DNA of 64,000 nt from Neorhizobium galegae (lineage in GTDB: Bacteria; Pseudomonadota; Alphaproteobacteria; Rhizobiales; Rhizobiaceae), in the NCBI RefSeq assembly GCF_017877055.1, contig NZ_JAGIPG010000001.1, positions 558,001-622,000 on the forward strand. Reading direction: 5' to 3'. The stretch's first letter is position 1; each line of letters opens with the position of its first letter. Position numbers and translations under genes: made by a program. This document shows positions 7,918-16,305 of the stretch, in pieces. The notes beneath the pieces were generated by a model, which had not been told where the DNA came from, ran no database searches, and was given only the letters and a program-made list of their open reading frames with translations.

Positions 7918-8642
7918 ACCGCGAATATCTGCGCTGGTACAGCCAGCGTCTCCATCGAGACATGGAACTCCTGGTGTTTGGCCATGCCGGAGCCAAGGTC
8001 CTGATGTTTCCGACCCGGGACGGACGTTTCTGGGAATATGAAGAGCTTGGCATCGTCGGAAGCCTCGCCGACAAGGTTCTGGCCGGCCAGTTGCAGCTCT
8101 ACTGCGTCGATGGCCTGGCGGCCGAGACCTTCTACGACAGCCGGCAGCATCCCTCGCTGCGCATCCGCCGGCACGCGGCCTTCGAGGACTATATCCTCAA
8201 CGAGGTCCTGCCGCTGATGGCGACCCGGAACGGACATGACTGCACGATCGTGCAGGGCTGCAGCCTCGGTGCCTTCCAGGCGGCCAGCATCGCCTTTCGC
8301 CATCCGCACCTATTCCGCAAGCTCGTCGCGTTTTCGGGGCGTTATGACCTGACCTTGAAGGTCGAGGCGTTCGGCGACCTGCTGGACGGCTATTACGACG
8401 ATACGGTCTATTTCTACACCCCGTCGCATTTCCTGCCCGGCATCAGCAGCGGGTGGCAGCTCGAAAGGCTGCGCCAGGTGGAGATCGTGCTGACGATCGG
8501 CGATGCCGACCCGTTCCTCGACAACAACCAGCATCTCAGCCGGGTGCTGGCCGAGAAAGGGGTGGGACATCGGATGCATGTCTGGGACGGGCGCGCCCAT
8601 CGGGCCGGCGCCTGGCGCAAGATGGCGGCGCTTTACATCTGA
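7914..8642 (+). CDS. Esterase D-like alpha/beta hydrolase
   Basis: The 242-residue product belongs to the esterase (PF00756-type) fold. The nucleophile motif is VQGCSLGAFQAA, the acid is probably in TIGDADPFLDNN, and the base in VWDGRAHRAGAW. It starts at an ATGA overlap with the preceding esterase, so both are probably expressed together, perhaps on acylated substrates processed stepwise. There is no signal peptide or lipobox. The specific ester is not predictable; related proteins include S-formylglutathione hydrolase-like and uncharacterised esterases. Confidence 0.7.
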   Translation: MNREYLRWYSQRLHRDMELLVFGHAGAKVLMFPTRDGRFWEYEELGIVGSLADKVLAGQLQLYCVDGLAAETFYDSRQHPSLRIRRHAAFEDYILNEVLPLMATRNGHDCTIVQGCSLGAFQAASIAFRHPHLFRKLVAFSGRYDLTLKVEAFGDLLDGYYDDTVYFYTPSHFLPGISSGWQLERLRQVEIVLTIGDADPFLDNNQHLSRVLAEKGVGHRMHVWDGRAHRAGAWRKMAALYI

Positions 8643-8704
8643 GTGTGGGGCGGGCTCAAAGTCGAGCGGAGGAAAGCCGGCTTTGCCGCCAAGCCACCAA
8701 CAGC

Positions 8705-9592
8705 TTAGCTGCTGGCGCGGGTGCGGGCAGCGCCGTCCTGGGCGGGCTTGTAGTTCGGGTCGAGACGCATGGCGTGCGAATAGGACTTGTAGGCACGCGC
8801 CTTGTCGCCGCGGCGCTCATAGACCAGCGCCTGGTTTGCCCAGGATTCGGCGAGCTTGTCGTTAAGCTCGATCGCACGGTTGAAGTCGGCGAACGCGTTG
8901 TCGTCGTCGTTCAACGCGACGTAGGAAATGCCGCGGCCGTTATAGGGTTCCGGCGAGCTCGCAGACAGCGAGATGGCTTTCGAGAAATCTTCGATCGCCT
9001 GGGCGTGCTGGCCGCGCAGCTGGTAGATCAGGCCGCGATTGTGCCAGGCACGGCCATCGGTGGTCTCGAGCTGGATCGCCTTGTTGAAGTCGTTGAAGGC
9101 TTCGTTGGTGCGGCCGGCCTGGCGATAGATATTGCCGCGGCCGATATAGGCGACGTCGTAGTTCGGGTTGATCTGGAGCGAGCGGTTGTAGTCGTTCGCC
9201 GCTTCGACAGGCTTGCCCATGTTGCGGTAGACCAGCGCCCGGTTGGCATAGGCCTGGTAGAATTGCGGATTGAGCTGGATGGCGCGGTTGAAGTCTTCCA
9301 GGGCCCGCGAAAACTCGCCGGCGCGTCCATAGGCCGTGCCACGGACGTTATAGCCTTCCGGATCCTGCGGGCTGGAACTGATCACGGAGGAGAGCGAGGC
9401 GATGTTTTCTTGCGACCCCTGGGCGCGATCGACGGTGATCATGTCGGTCGAGGTCGTGGTCGCGCAGCCGGCGAGCGCCAGGAGGGCAATCAGCGCGGCT
9501 GGCAATGCTGTTTTGCGACGGACGGGAGAAACATGGTTCAAGAGGCCGGAAATTTCGGTTCCACGATCGAGAACGGGATTTTTGGCGGCCAT
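8705..9592 (-). CDS. TPR-repeat lipoprotein
   Basis: From ATG 9592 (GAGGAA nine bases upstream) the protein is 295 residues. An N-terminal basic stretch and hydrophobic segment lead to the lipobox LLALAGC, so export and lipidation at Cys are expected. The rest is a run of about six 34-residue tetratricopeptide repeats with phrases such as AIQLNPQFYQAYANRAL and AIELNDKLAESWANQAL, giving a solenoid for protein-protein contacts. Such lipoproteins often serve envelope assembly or polar complexes in rhizobia, but the partner is unknown here. An upstream start at 9625 is possible and would only lengthen the N-terminus. Confidence 0.85.
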   Translation of the reverse strand: MAAKNPVLDRGTEISGLLNHVSPVRRKTALPAALIALLALAGCATTTSTDMITVDRAQGSQENIASLSSVISSSPQDPEGYNVRGTAYGRAGEFSRALEDFNRAIQLNPQFYQAYANRALVYRNMGKPVEAANDYNRSLQINPNYDVAYIGRGNIYRQAGRTNEAFNDFNKAIQLETTDGRAWHNRGLIYQLRGQHAQAIEDFSKAISLSASSPEPYNGRGISYVALNDDDNAFADFNRAIELNDKLAESWANQALVYERRGDKARAYKSYSHAMRLDPNYKPAQDGAARTRASS

Positions 9593-9644
9593 CAGGCGCA
9601 TTTCCTCATGTCGGGGCAAAGGCATTGGAAGTCTCGGACCAAAT

Positions 9645-9676
9645 CAAAAGAGCGGCGGCGCCCATGTCGCCACCGC
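9645..9676 (-). terminator. Terminator between rpsU and the TPR lipoprotein gene
   Basis: Read on the minus strand, GCGGTGGCG and CGCCGCCGC form a 9-bp stem (one G-U pair) around a 7-nt loop, followed by TCTTTTG. It lies 37 bp after the rpsU stop and 50 bp before the lipoprotein start. Confidence 0.7.
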
Positions 9677-9712
9677 CCTGAAAGCACATGAAAACGTCCA
9701 AAAAACGGCCGA

Positions 9713-9958
9713 TCAACGAGCCGGGCGTGCTGGAACCGTACGAGCCGGAGCTGCAATCAGGCCTTCGCGCTGCATGCGCTTGCGGGCCAGCTTGCGAACG
9801 CGACGAACAGCCTCTGCCTTTTCACGGGCACGCTTCTGCGACGGCTTCTCGTAATAATCGCGCATCTTCATTTCACGGAAAATGCCTTCGCGCTGCATCT
9901 TCTTCTTGAGAGCGCGGAGCGCCTGGTCGACGTTGTTGTCGCGGACTAGTACCTGCAC
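9713..9958 (-). CDS. rpsU: 30S ribosomal protein S21
   Basis: The 81-residue product carries the S21 signature [20 protein letters not shown], then [26 protein letters not shown] and a basic tail typical of alphaproteobacterial S21. The start is GTG at 9958, placed by family alignment and by AAAGGA about 11 bases upstream; the frame stays open for 400 more bases but that extension has no S21 character. S21 binds the 30S subunit near the anti-Shine-Dalgarno region and aids initiation. A terminator follows before the lipoprotein gene. Confidence 0.96.
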   Translation of the reverse strand: MQVLVRDNNVDQALRALKKKMQREGIFREMKMRDYYEKPSQKRAREKAEAVRRVRKLARKRMQREGLIAAPARTVPARPAR

Positions 9959-10422
9959 GTGAATCCCGTTCCTTTGGTTTGTTGCTCGCCTGGATCGGTA
10001 CGATTCGAGGCGAAAGAATAACGTCCGCTCGGCCTGGAGCCGTGCGATTGATGACGGCAGATAGCAGAAGAGATGGGCGAAGTCCAGACGCATTAAGGTT
10101 GATTGCGCCAATTCGGCGGTCTTTTGCGGGAGATGCAAGTGTGAAAGCCTGTCGCGGTCGATGATCGGAATGCCGGCCGATCCGAAAGCAAGCGATCCGA
10201 TGGTGATCGGGGCCGGTTTCGCAAGAACCTGGCCGGGCGCAGCAGCTTCCGGCACCCCGGTCCGGCTCGTCCAACTGGCGGACGATCTTGCCCGTGTCGA
10301 TGGGGAAGGCGAATGCGTCGCAATAGAGCCATTGCGACGCATATTGATTTGCGATGGGTATGGCACTACCCAAATGCCGGCCCCGCGATTAGGGCCGACG
10401 ATCCGAGGAGTTTTAAGGCGAG
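9959..10422. other. 464-bp intergenic region between divergent rpsU and soxB
   Basis: No convincing gene was found. Open frames on both strands here (for example plus 10161-10523) lack a ribosome site and family character, and that one overlaps the soxB start. The stretch presumably holds the rpsU promoter and leader on the minus strand and the soxB promoter on the plus strand. I could not pick a clear -35/-10 pair. Confidence 0.6.
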
Positions 10423-11676
10423 ATGCGCAGATATTCGGTTTTCGCCGTGGCCCGCGAAGCGATGCGTGCCCACAAGGGCTGGGAAGCGCAGTGGACCTCT
10501 CCGGAGCCGCGTTCCAGCTATGACGTGATCATCGTCGGAGCCGGTGGGCATGGTCTGGGCGCTGCCTATTATCTGGCCAAGGAACACGGCATCACCAATG
10601 TCGCGGTGATCGAAAAAGGCTGGCTCGGCGGCGGCAATACCGGCCGCAACACGACGATCATCCGTTCCAACTATCTCTACGAAGAGAGCATGGACATCTA
10701 CGAGCACTCGCTGAAGCTCTGGGAGGGGCTGAGCCAGGATCTCAACTACAATGTCATGTATTCGCCGCGCGGCGTGATGATGCTGTCGCACAACACCCAC
10801 GACATGCAGAGTTTCAAGCGGCATATCAACGCCAACCGGCTCTACGGCATCGACAACGAATGGCTGACGCCGGAACAGGCCAAGGCCTATGTGCCGCCGC
10901 TCGATATTGCCAAGACGGCGCGTTACCCGATCAACGGCGCCGCGCTGCAGCGGCGCGGGGGCACGGCCCGCCACGATGCGGTCGCCTGGGGTTATGCGCG
11001 CGCGGCTTCGGATCGCGGCGTTCACATCATCCAGAATTGCGAAGTGACCGGCATCCGTCGCGGCCCGAACGGCGAGGTCCTGGGCGTCGAGACGAGCAAG
11101 GGCTTTATCGGGGCGCAGAAGATCGGCGTCTCGGCCGCCGGGCATTCCTCCGTCGTGATGGAGATGGCGGGCGTCAGGGTGCCGCTCCATTCGACTCCGC
11201 TGCAAGCGCTGGTCTCGGAGCCGCTGAAGCCGATCTTCCCTTGCGTCGTCATGTCGAACACGGTGCATGCCTATATCTCGCAGTCGGACAAGGGAGAACT
11301 CGTCATCGGCGCCGGCACCGACCAGTACAATTCCTATTCCCAGACCGGCGGGTTGCAGATCATCACCCACACGCTCGACGCCATCTGCGAACTCTTCCCG
11401 ATCTTCCGGCGGGTGAAGATGATGCGCCAGTGGGGCGGCATTACCGACAACACGCCGGACCGCTCGCCGATCCAGGGCGTCACGCCGGTGCCGGGCCTGT
11501 TCGTCAATTGCGGCTGGGGCACCGGCGGCTTCAAGGCGACCCCGGGTTCGGCCAATCTCTTCGCGCATCTCATCGCCAAGGGCGAGCCGCACCGGCTGGC
11601 GGCAGGGCTGACGCTCGACCGATTCCGGACGGGACGGCTGATCGACGAGGCGGCGGCTGCCGCCGTCGCGCATTAA
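10423..11676 (+). CDS. soxB: Sarcosine oxidase subunit beta
   Basis: The 417-residue beta subunit of heterotetrameric sarcosine oxidase oxidises sarcosine to glycine, the methyl carbon passing to tetrahydrofolate or formaldehyde and electrons to O2. The FAD-binding motif [19 protein letters not shown] lies at about residues 34-52, and GGTARHD near 180 is a candidate region for covalent FMN attachment. The C-terminal block [16 protein letters not shown] is conserved in the family. It is the first gene of soxBDAG; soxD follows after 15 bp. Length and order match the Corynebacterium and rhizobial operons. Confidence 0.95.
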   Translation: MRRYSVFAVAREAMRAHKGWEAQWTSPEPRSSYDVIIVGAGGHGLGAAYYLAKEHGITNVAVIEKGWLGGGNTGRNTTIIRSNYLYEESMDIYEHSLKLWEGLSQDLNYNVMYSPRGVMMLSHNTHDMQSFKRHINANRLYGIDNEWLTPEQAKAYVPPLDIAKTARYPINGAALQRRGGTARHDAVAWGYARAASDRGVHIIQNCEVTGIRRGPNGEVLGVETSKGFIGAQKIGVSAAGHSSVVMEMAGVRVPLHSTPLQALVSEPLKPIFPCVVMSNTVHAYISQSDKGELVIGAGTDQYNSYSQTGGLQIITHTLDAICELFPIFRRVKMMRQWGGITDNTPDRSPIQGVTPVPGLFVNCGWGTGGFKATPGSANLFAHLIAKGEPHRLAAGLTLDRFRTGRLIDEAAAAAVAH

Positions 11677-11691
11677 TACAGGGACATCAAG

Positions 11692-12033
11692 ATGCTGCTG
11701 ATCCATTGCCCCTATTGCGAGGAAGACCGCTCGGAACTGGAATTCCGCTGGGCCGGCGAGGCGCATATTGCGCGGCCGGAGAATATCGCGGCGATTTCGG
11801 ATGAGGAATTCGCGGAATATTTCTTCCTGCGCAACAATGAAAAAGGCCTCACCTATGAACGCTGGCGGCATATCCACGGCTGCGGCCGGTTCTTCAATGC
11901 GGCGCGCGACACGGTGAGCGACAGGTTCCTGACGACCTACAAGGCGGGAATGCCGAAGCAGCTGCTCCCCGAAACCGGGGCCTCCGAAAAGACCGTCGAG
12001 ACCTATGAAGCGACCGAAGGAGACGCACGATGA
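11692..12033 (+). CDS. soxD: Sarcosine oxidase subunit delta
   Basis: The 113-residue delta subunit is recognised by its zinc site: HCPYCEED at the N-terminus and HGCGRFF near residue 63 supply Cys/His ligands. The ELEFRWAGEAHIARPE segment is also typical. It is structural in the alpha-beta-gamma-delta complex. The gene sits between soxB and soxA and overlaps soxA by four bases (ATGA), so translation is coupled. Confidence 0.95.
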   Translation: MLLIHCPYCEEDRSELEFRWAGEAHIARPENIAAISDEEFAEYFFLRNNEKGLTYERWRHIHGCGRFFNAARDTVSDRFLTTYKAGMPKQLLPETGASEKTVETYEATEGDAR

Positions 12034-15005
12034 GCGCTTCCTCCAATTCAGGCACCTTCCGCATCAAGGGTGCGGGCCGGTTGACGCCCGCCCGCACGGC
12101 GCGTTTCACCTTCGACGGCAAGAGTTATACGGCGCTGGAAGGCGATACGGTTGCCTCGGCGCTCCTGGCGCATGGCGTGCATCTGCTTGGCCGCTCGTTC
12201 AAATATCATCGGCCGCGCGGCATCTTGTCTGCCGGTCCGGAAGAACCAAACGCGCTGATCGACGTGTCGCGCGATGCGGCACGGCGTCAGCCGAACGTGC
12301 GGGCGACAGTGCAGGAAGTCTTCGACGGGGCGAAGATCGCTTCGCAGAACCGCTGGCCGTCGCTGAAGTTCGATGTCGGGGCGATCAACAATCTCTTCTC
12401 GCCCTTCTTTGCGGCCGGTTTCTACTACAAGACCTTCATGTGGCCGCGGGAGGCCTGGGTGAAGATCTACGAACCCTTCATCCGCCGTGCGGCCGGCCTC
12501 GGTGTGGCGCCGACGGAGGAGGATCCGGATCACTATGCCAACCGCTATGCCCATTGCGACGTGCTGATCGCCGGTGCCGGCGTGGCGGGTCTGACGGCCG
12601 CACTTTCTGCGGCAGCGACCGGGCAAAGCGTTTTCCTCGTCGACGAACAGCCGGAAGTCGGCGGCGCGCTGCATTACGACACGGCGACCACGATCGACGG
12701 ACAGAACGGTTACGACTGGGCGCAGGCGATCGCTGCAAAGCTGAAGGCGATGCCGAACGTCACGGTGCTGACCCGCACGACGGTGTTCGGTTATTACAAC
12801 CACGGTTTCCTCGGCCTCGTGGAACGGGTGACGGACCATGTCGCCAAACCGGCCAAGAGCGCCCCCCGCGAGCGGCTGTGGCAGGTGCGGGCGAAAAAGG
12901 TGGTGCTGGCGACCGGCTCCATCGAGCGGCACATGGTGTTTGCCAATAACGACCGGCCGGGCATCATGCTGGCTTCCGCTGCGCGCACCTTCCTCAATCA
13001 CCACGGTGTCGCGGTCGGCAGACAGGTTGGCGTCTATACGGCGCATGATTCGGCCTATGAGGCGGCCTTCGACCTGAAGCGGGCGGGCGTCTCGATCGCG
13101 GCGATCGTCGATTGCCGCCCCGACCCCGGCGAGGCCTTGCTGGCGCAGGCCCGCGCGCTCGGGATTTCCGTGCTGAGCGGCCATTCGGTGACCGATACCG
13201 GCGGCCGGCTGCGAATCTCCTCGATGACCGTTGCGCGCAATGGCGGCGGCGATGCCCGCAGAATAGCGGTCGATTCGCTGATTGTTTCGGCCGGCTGGAC
13301 GCCTTCGGTGCATCTCTTCTCGCAGTCGCGCGGAAAACTGCGGTTCGACGGCGTCAACCAGCGCTTCCTTCCGGATATCTACGCGCAAAATTGCGTTTCC
13401 GTCGGTTCCTGCAACGGCACGGACGACCTCGCCGAACTGATCGACGAGGCGATTGCGGCGGGCGGCGGTTCTGTGACGCTTGCGGGCGAAAACCGGTTCG
13501 AATGGACCGGGGGCATGATCGGTGCCGCGGAAGGTGCCGGGCCGGATACGACGGTGAAGGCCTTCGTCGATTTCCAGCACGACGTGACCGCCAAGGACAT
13601 CCGCCTTGCGGTGCGCGAGGGCATGCATTCGATCGAGCATATCAAGCGCTTCACCACAAACGGCATGGCGTCGGACCAGGGCAAGCTTTCCAACATGCAC
13701 GGCCTCGCCATCGCCGCCGAAATGCTCGACCGGCCGATCCCGCAGGTGGGGCTGACGACGTTCCGCGCGCCCTATACGCCGGTAACCTACGGCACGCTGG
13801 TCGGCCATTCGCGCGGAGAACTCTTCGATCCGGCGCGCAAGACGCCGATGCATGCGCTGGAAGCGGCTGAGGGCGCCGAGTTCGAGGATGTCGGCAACTG
13901 GAAGCGCGCCTGGTATTACCCGAGGCGCGGCGAGGACATGCTGGCTGCCGTCAACCGCGAATGCCGGACGGTGCGCGAGGTGGCGGGCGTGTTCAACGGC
14001 TCGACGCTCGGCAAGATCGAGGTGGTCGGGCCGGATGCTGCGCAGTTCCTGAACCTGCTCTATACGAACGCCTGGGACAGCCTGAAACCCGGCAAGAGCC
14101 GCTACGGGATCATGACCCGCGAGGACGGTTTCGTGTATGACGACGGCGTCGTCGGCCGGCTTGCCGAAGACCGGTTCCATGTGACGACCACGACCGGCGG
14201 TGCGCCGCGCGTGCTGCACCACATGGAAGACTATCTCCAGACGGAATTCCCGCATCTGAGAGTCTGGCTGACATCCACGACCGAACAATGGGCCGTCATC
14301 GCCGTGCAGGGGCCGAAGGCGCGCGAGATCATCCAGCCTTTCGTCGATGGCGTGGATATCTCCAACGAGGCCTTCCCGCATATGAGCGTGGCGGAATGCT
14401 CGGTCATGGGTGTTCCGGCGCGGCTGTTTCGCGTGTCGTTCACCGGCGAACTCGGTTATGAAATCAACGTGCCGGCGGACTACGGCCCGGCTGTCTGGAG
14501 GGCGATATGGGAGCGGGCGGCGCCGATCGGCGCCTGTCTCTACGGCACCGAGACCATGCACGTGCTGCGCGCCGAGAAGGGGTACATCATCGTCGGCCAG
14601 GATACGGACGGCACGGTGACGCCAGACGATGCGGGCCTCGGCTGGGCGGTTTCTTCGAAGAAGTCGGATTTCGTCGGCATCCGTGGATTGAAGCGCCCGG
14701 ACCTGGTGCGCGAGGGGCGCAAGCAGCTCGTCGGACTGCTCACCAAGGACCCGGCGCTGGTGCTGGAGGAGGGCGGGCAGATCGTCGCCGATCCCAACCA
14801 GGCCAGGCCGATGACCATGCTCGGCCATGTGACATCGGCCTACTGGTCGGAGAATTGCGGCCGCTCGATTGCGCTGGCGCTGGTCGCCGGCGGAAGGGCG
14901 CGGATCGGTGAGACGCTCCATGTGCCGCTTAAAGACAGGACGATCGAGGTGGAAGTGACCGACATGGTGTTCTTCGACAAGCAGGGAGGCCGCATCAATG
15001 GTTGA
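12030..15005 (+). CDS. soxA: Sarcosine oxidase subunit alpha
   Basis: The 991-residue alpha subunit combines three parts. An N-terminal ferredoxin-like fold spans about residues 10-100 (RSFKYHRPRGILSAGPEEPN). A dinucleotide-binding region begins DVLIAGAGVAGLTAALSAAA near residue 175. From about 600 to the end lies a glycine-cleavage T-protein-like folate domain with FNGSTLGKIEV, FTGELGYEINVPADYG and GTETMHVLRAEKGY. The folate domain takes the one-carbon unit to make 5,10-methylene-THF. Size agrees with the family. It overlaps soxD at its start and soxG at its end. Confidence 0.96.
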   Translation: MSASSNSGTFRIKGAGRLTPARTARFTFDGKSYTALEGDTVASALLAHGVHLLGRSFKYHRPRGILSAGPEEPNALIDVSRDAARRQPNVRATVQEVFDGAKIASQNRWPSLKFDVGAINNLFSPFFAAGFYYKTFMWPREAWVKIYEPFIRRAAGLGVAPTEEDPDHYANRYAHCDVLIAGAGVAGLTAALSAAATGQSVFLVDEQPEVGGALHYDTATTIDGQNGYDWAQAIAAKLKAMPNVTVLTRTTVFGYYNHGFLGLVERVTDHVAKPAKSAPRERLWQVRAKKVVLATGSIERHMVFANNDRPGIMLASAARTFLNHHGVAVGRQVGVYTAHDSAYEAAFDLKRAGVSIAAIVDCRPDPGEALLAQARALGISVLSGHSVTDTGGRLRISSMTVARNGGGDARRIAVDSLIVSAGWTPSVHLFSQSRGKLRFDGVNQRFLPDIYAQNCVSVGSCNGTDDLAELIDEAIAAGGGSVTLAGENRFEWTGGMIGAAEGAGPDTTVKAFVDFQHDVTAKDIRLAVREGMHSIEHIKRFTTNGMASDQGKLSNMHGLAIAAEMLDRPIPQVGLTTFRAPYTPVTYGTLVGHSRGELFDPARKTPMHALEAAEGAEFEDVGNWKRAWYYPRRGEDMLAAVNRECRTVREVAGVFNGSTLGKIEVVGPDAAQFLNLLYTNAWDSLKPGKSRYGIMTREDGFVYDDGVVGRLAEDRFHVTTTTGGAPRVLHHMEDYLQTEFPHLRVWLTSTTEQWAVIAVQGPKAREIIQPFVDGVDISNEAFPHMSVAECSVMGVPARLFRVSFTGELGYEINVPADYGPAVWRAIWERAAPIGACLYGTETMHVLRAEKGYIIVGQDTDGTVTPDDAGLGWAVSSKKSDFVGIRGLKRPDLVREGRKQLVGLLTKDPALVLEEGGQIVADPNQARPMTMLGHVTSAYWSENCGRSIALALVAGGRARIGETLHVPLKDRTIEVEVTDMVFFDKQGGRING

Positions 15006-15558
15006 TTCCGGCGCCGATCTGGCAAACCGCACTTCGCCTCTTTCCGGTTTTCACGGCGGTTCCTCGACCGTCCGCCTCGAAGCAGCACCGCCCGCCGAGC
15101 GCATTTCGCTGCGGTGCAGGGCCGAGGATGTCGCGGCGCTCTCCTCGGCGCTCGGCGTCGATCTGCCGGTCAGGCCGAAAACATCGGCTTCCGCCAACGG
15201 CCGCTCGGCCCTGTGGCTCGGGCCGGACGAATGGCTGGTGATCGCGGAGGAGAACGGCGGGCTGATGCAGGCCGCGAAGAACTCCGGCGCGCTGCATTCG
15301 GCGACGGATGTATCCCACCGCAATACGGCGATCCTGGTGTCGGGGCGGGGGGCCGCGGCGGCGATCAATGCCGGCTGCCCGCAGGACCTGTCGCTGAAGG
15401 TCTTCCCGGTCGGCGCCTGCTCGCGGACCGTGTTCGGCAAGGTGGAAATCGTGCTTCTGCGAACCGGCGAAGATGCCTTCCGGGTGGAGGTGTGGCGGTC
15501 GTTCTCCGACTACGCCTTCGGCCTGCTGGCGGAAGGTGCGCAGGACGCGGCCGTCTAA
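14998..15558 (+). CDS. soxG: Sarcosine oxidase subunit gamma
   Basis: The 186-residue gamma subunit shows the family features LWLGPDEWLVIAEE, ATDVSHRNTAILVSG and a C-terminal FRVEVWRSFSDYAFGLL. It begins eight bases before the soxA stop and ends the operon. The subunit is related to the GcvT fold and packs against alpha. No clear terminator follows; the next gene is a small membrane protein with its own ribosome site. Confidence 0.94.
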   Translation: MVDSGADLANRTSPLSGFHGGSSTVRLEAAPPAERISLRCRAEDVAALSSALGVDLPVRPKTSASANGRSALWLGPDEWLVIAEENGGLMQAAKNSGALHSATDVSHRNTAILVSGRGAAAAINAGCPQDLSLKVFPVGACSRTVFGKVEIVLLRTGEDAFRVEVWRSFSDYAFGLLAEGAQDAAV

Positions 15559-15624
15559 GACAATAGCCTCACTTGACTTGCTCTTACAGAACCTCACTCT
15601 CCGCATGAGAATGGGGAGGATGTC

Positions 15625-15933
15625 ATGGGACAATTCACACTGATGGCGATCGCCGTCGTTGCGGCGGTGACCGGCGGGGCGATGGCCGCAAAGCTTGCCG
15701 GAATCGAGACCTGGAAAGGTGCGCTGATCGGCGCCTGCGCGTCGGTCGCGGGCGCTATTGCCTTCTTCGCCCCTGGGATCGACCGGAGCCTCTCCATCCC
15801 GATAGCCGGATTGATCGGGGCCGGCATTTCCGGCGCGGCCGTCGGCCTGACGCCGACCCGCACCGCCCACATCGCGATCGGCGCGGCGCTACTGCCGCTC
15901 ATCGGTTTCGTACTGATGGAGATGGGGGCTTAG
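15625..15933 (+). CDS. Small hydrophobic membrane protein, function unknown
   Basis: I do not recognise a family. The 102-residue product is Ala/Gly-rich with about four hydrophobic segments (near residues 5-22, 32-50, 56-74 and 80-100), two with small-residue packing (GGAMAA, GAGISGAAVG). The start is supported by GGGGAGG seven bases upstream of ATG 15625. It lies 66 bp downstream of soxG and converges with the minus-strand small genes. Confidence 0.65.
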   Translation: MGQFTLMAIAVVAAVTGGAMAAKLAGIETWKGALIGACASVAGAIAFFAPGIDRSLSIPIAGLIGAGISGAAVGLTPTRTAHIAIGAALLPLIGFVLMEMGA

Positions 15934-15946
15934 GCAGCGCGGGAAT

Positions 15947-16070
15947 CACTCGCCGGGTTGGCGGGGTTTGTGCTTGCGGTCGAGATCCCATTCGTGCAGG
16001 CGATACGCGTATAGGCGATGATCCCGATAATGGCAGGCATTCCGAATGAGACGAAAAATTCTATCGTCAT
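15947..16070 (-). pseudogene. Tiny membrane protein gene, apparently frameshifted
   Basis: ATG 16070 follows a good GAGGAG site. The uninterrupted frame gives 46 residues ending at 15930 with a low-complexity tail (NGISTASTNPANPASDS). If one base is supplied near 16010, the second half instead reads AYRLHEWDLDRKHKPRQPGE and stops at 15947, a far more natural charged tail after the single helix MTIEFFVSFGMPAIIGIIAY. I therefore read it as a frameshifted small single-pass membrane protein, or a sequencing error. It overlaps the shifted reading of the gene before it as ATGA. Confidence 0.55.
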
Positions 16071-16305
16071 GCCAGTCTCCTCAGGGTTAGCCTCGCCAGG
16101 TAATGTAGGAATACCGCGATCATAAGCCAGCCCACAAAGCATCCTACCACGCGAAGCCGAACTGGGTACCTACATTGCCGATGCCATAGAGCATCGCCGC
16201 AACCGGCGTAACGACGCCGACGGTGATGCACGCCGTGGACGCTCGATCGAAGGCATTCGCCAGCAGTTTCGTCTGCTCGATCTCGGCTGGGGTCAAACCT
16301 CCCAC
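16067..16305 (-). pseudogene. Small two-helix membrane protein gene, apparently frameshifted
   Basis: The frame from GTG 16305 or TTG 16296 reads MTPAEIEQTKLLANAFDRAS, then a membrane segment, then GTQFGFAW and a TAG stop at 16144. With one base added at the stop the reading continues GCFVGWLMIAVFLHYLARLT and ends TGA at 16067, overlapping the next ATG. That gives about 78 residues with two membrane helices and a basic end, a coherent protein. The TTG overlaps the stop of the DUF2332 gene, so it was the next gene of that operon. Frameshift or sequence error cannot be told apart here. Confidence 0.55.

Noticed and set aside
9959-10366. N-terminal extension of the S21 frame
   Set aside because: S21 proteins start at the QVLVRDNN segment; the extension is atypical and would make the protein 217 residues.
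10161-10523. 120-codon plus frame before soxB
   Set aside because: It overlaps the soxB start by 100 bp, lacks a ribosome site and shows no recognisable motif.
12048-15032. 994-codon minus-strand frame opposite soxA
   Set aside because: The sense frame has all sarcosine oxidase motifs; the antisense product is His/Arg-rich and motif-free.
15930-16142. 70-codon minus frame starting at 16142
   Set aside because: Its first 24 codons are out of frame with the better-supported neighbouring reading; the GAGGAG-preceded ATG at 16070 is the credible start.
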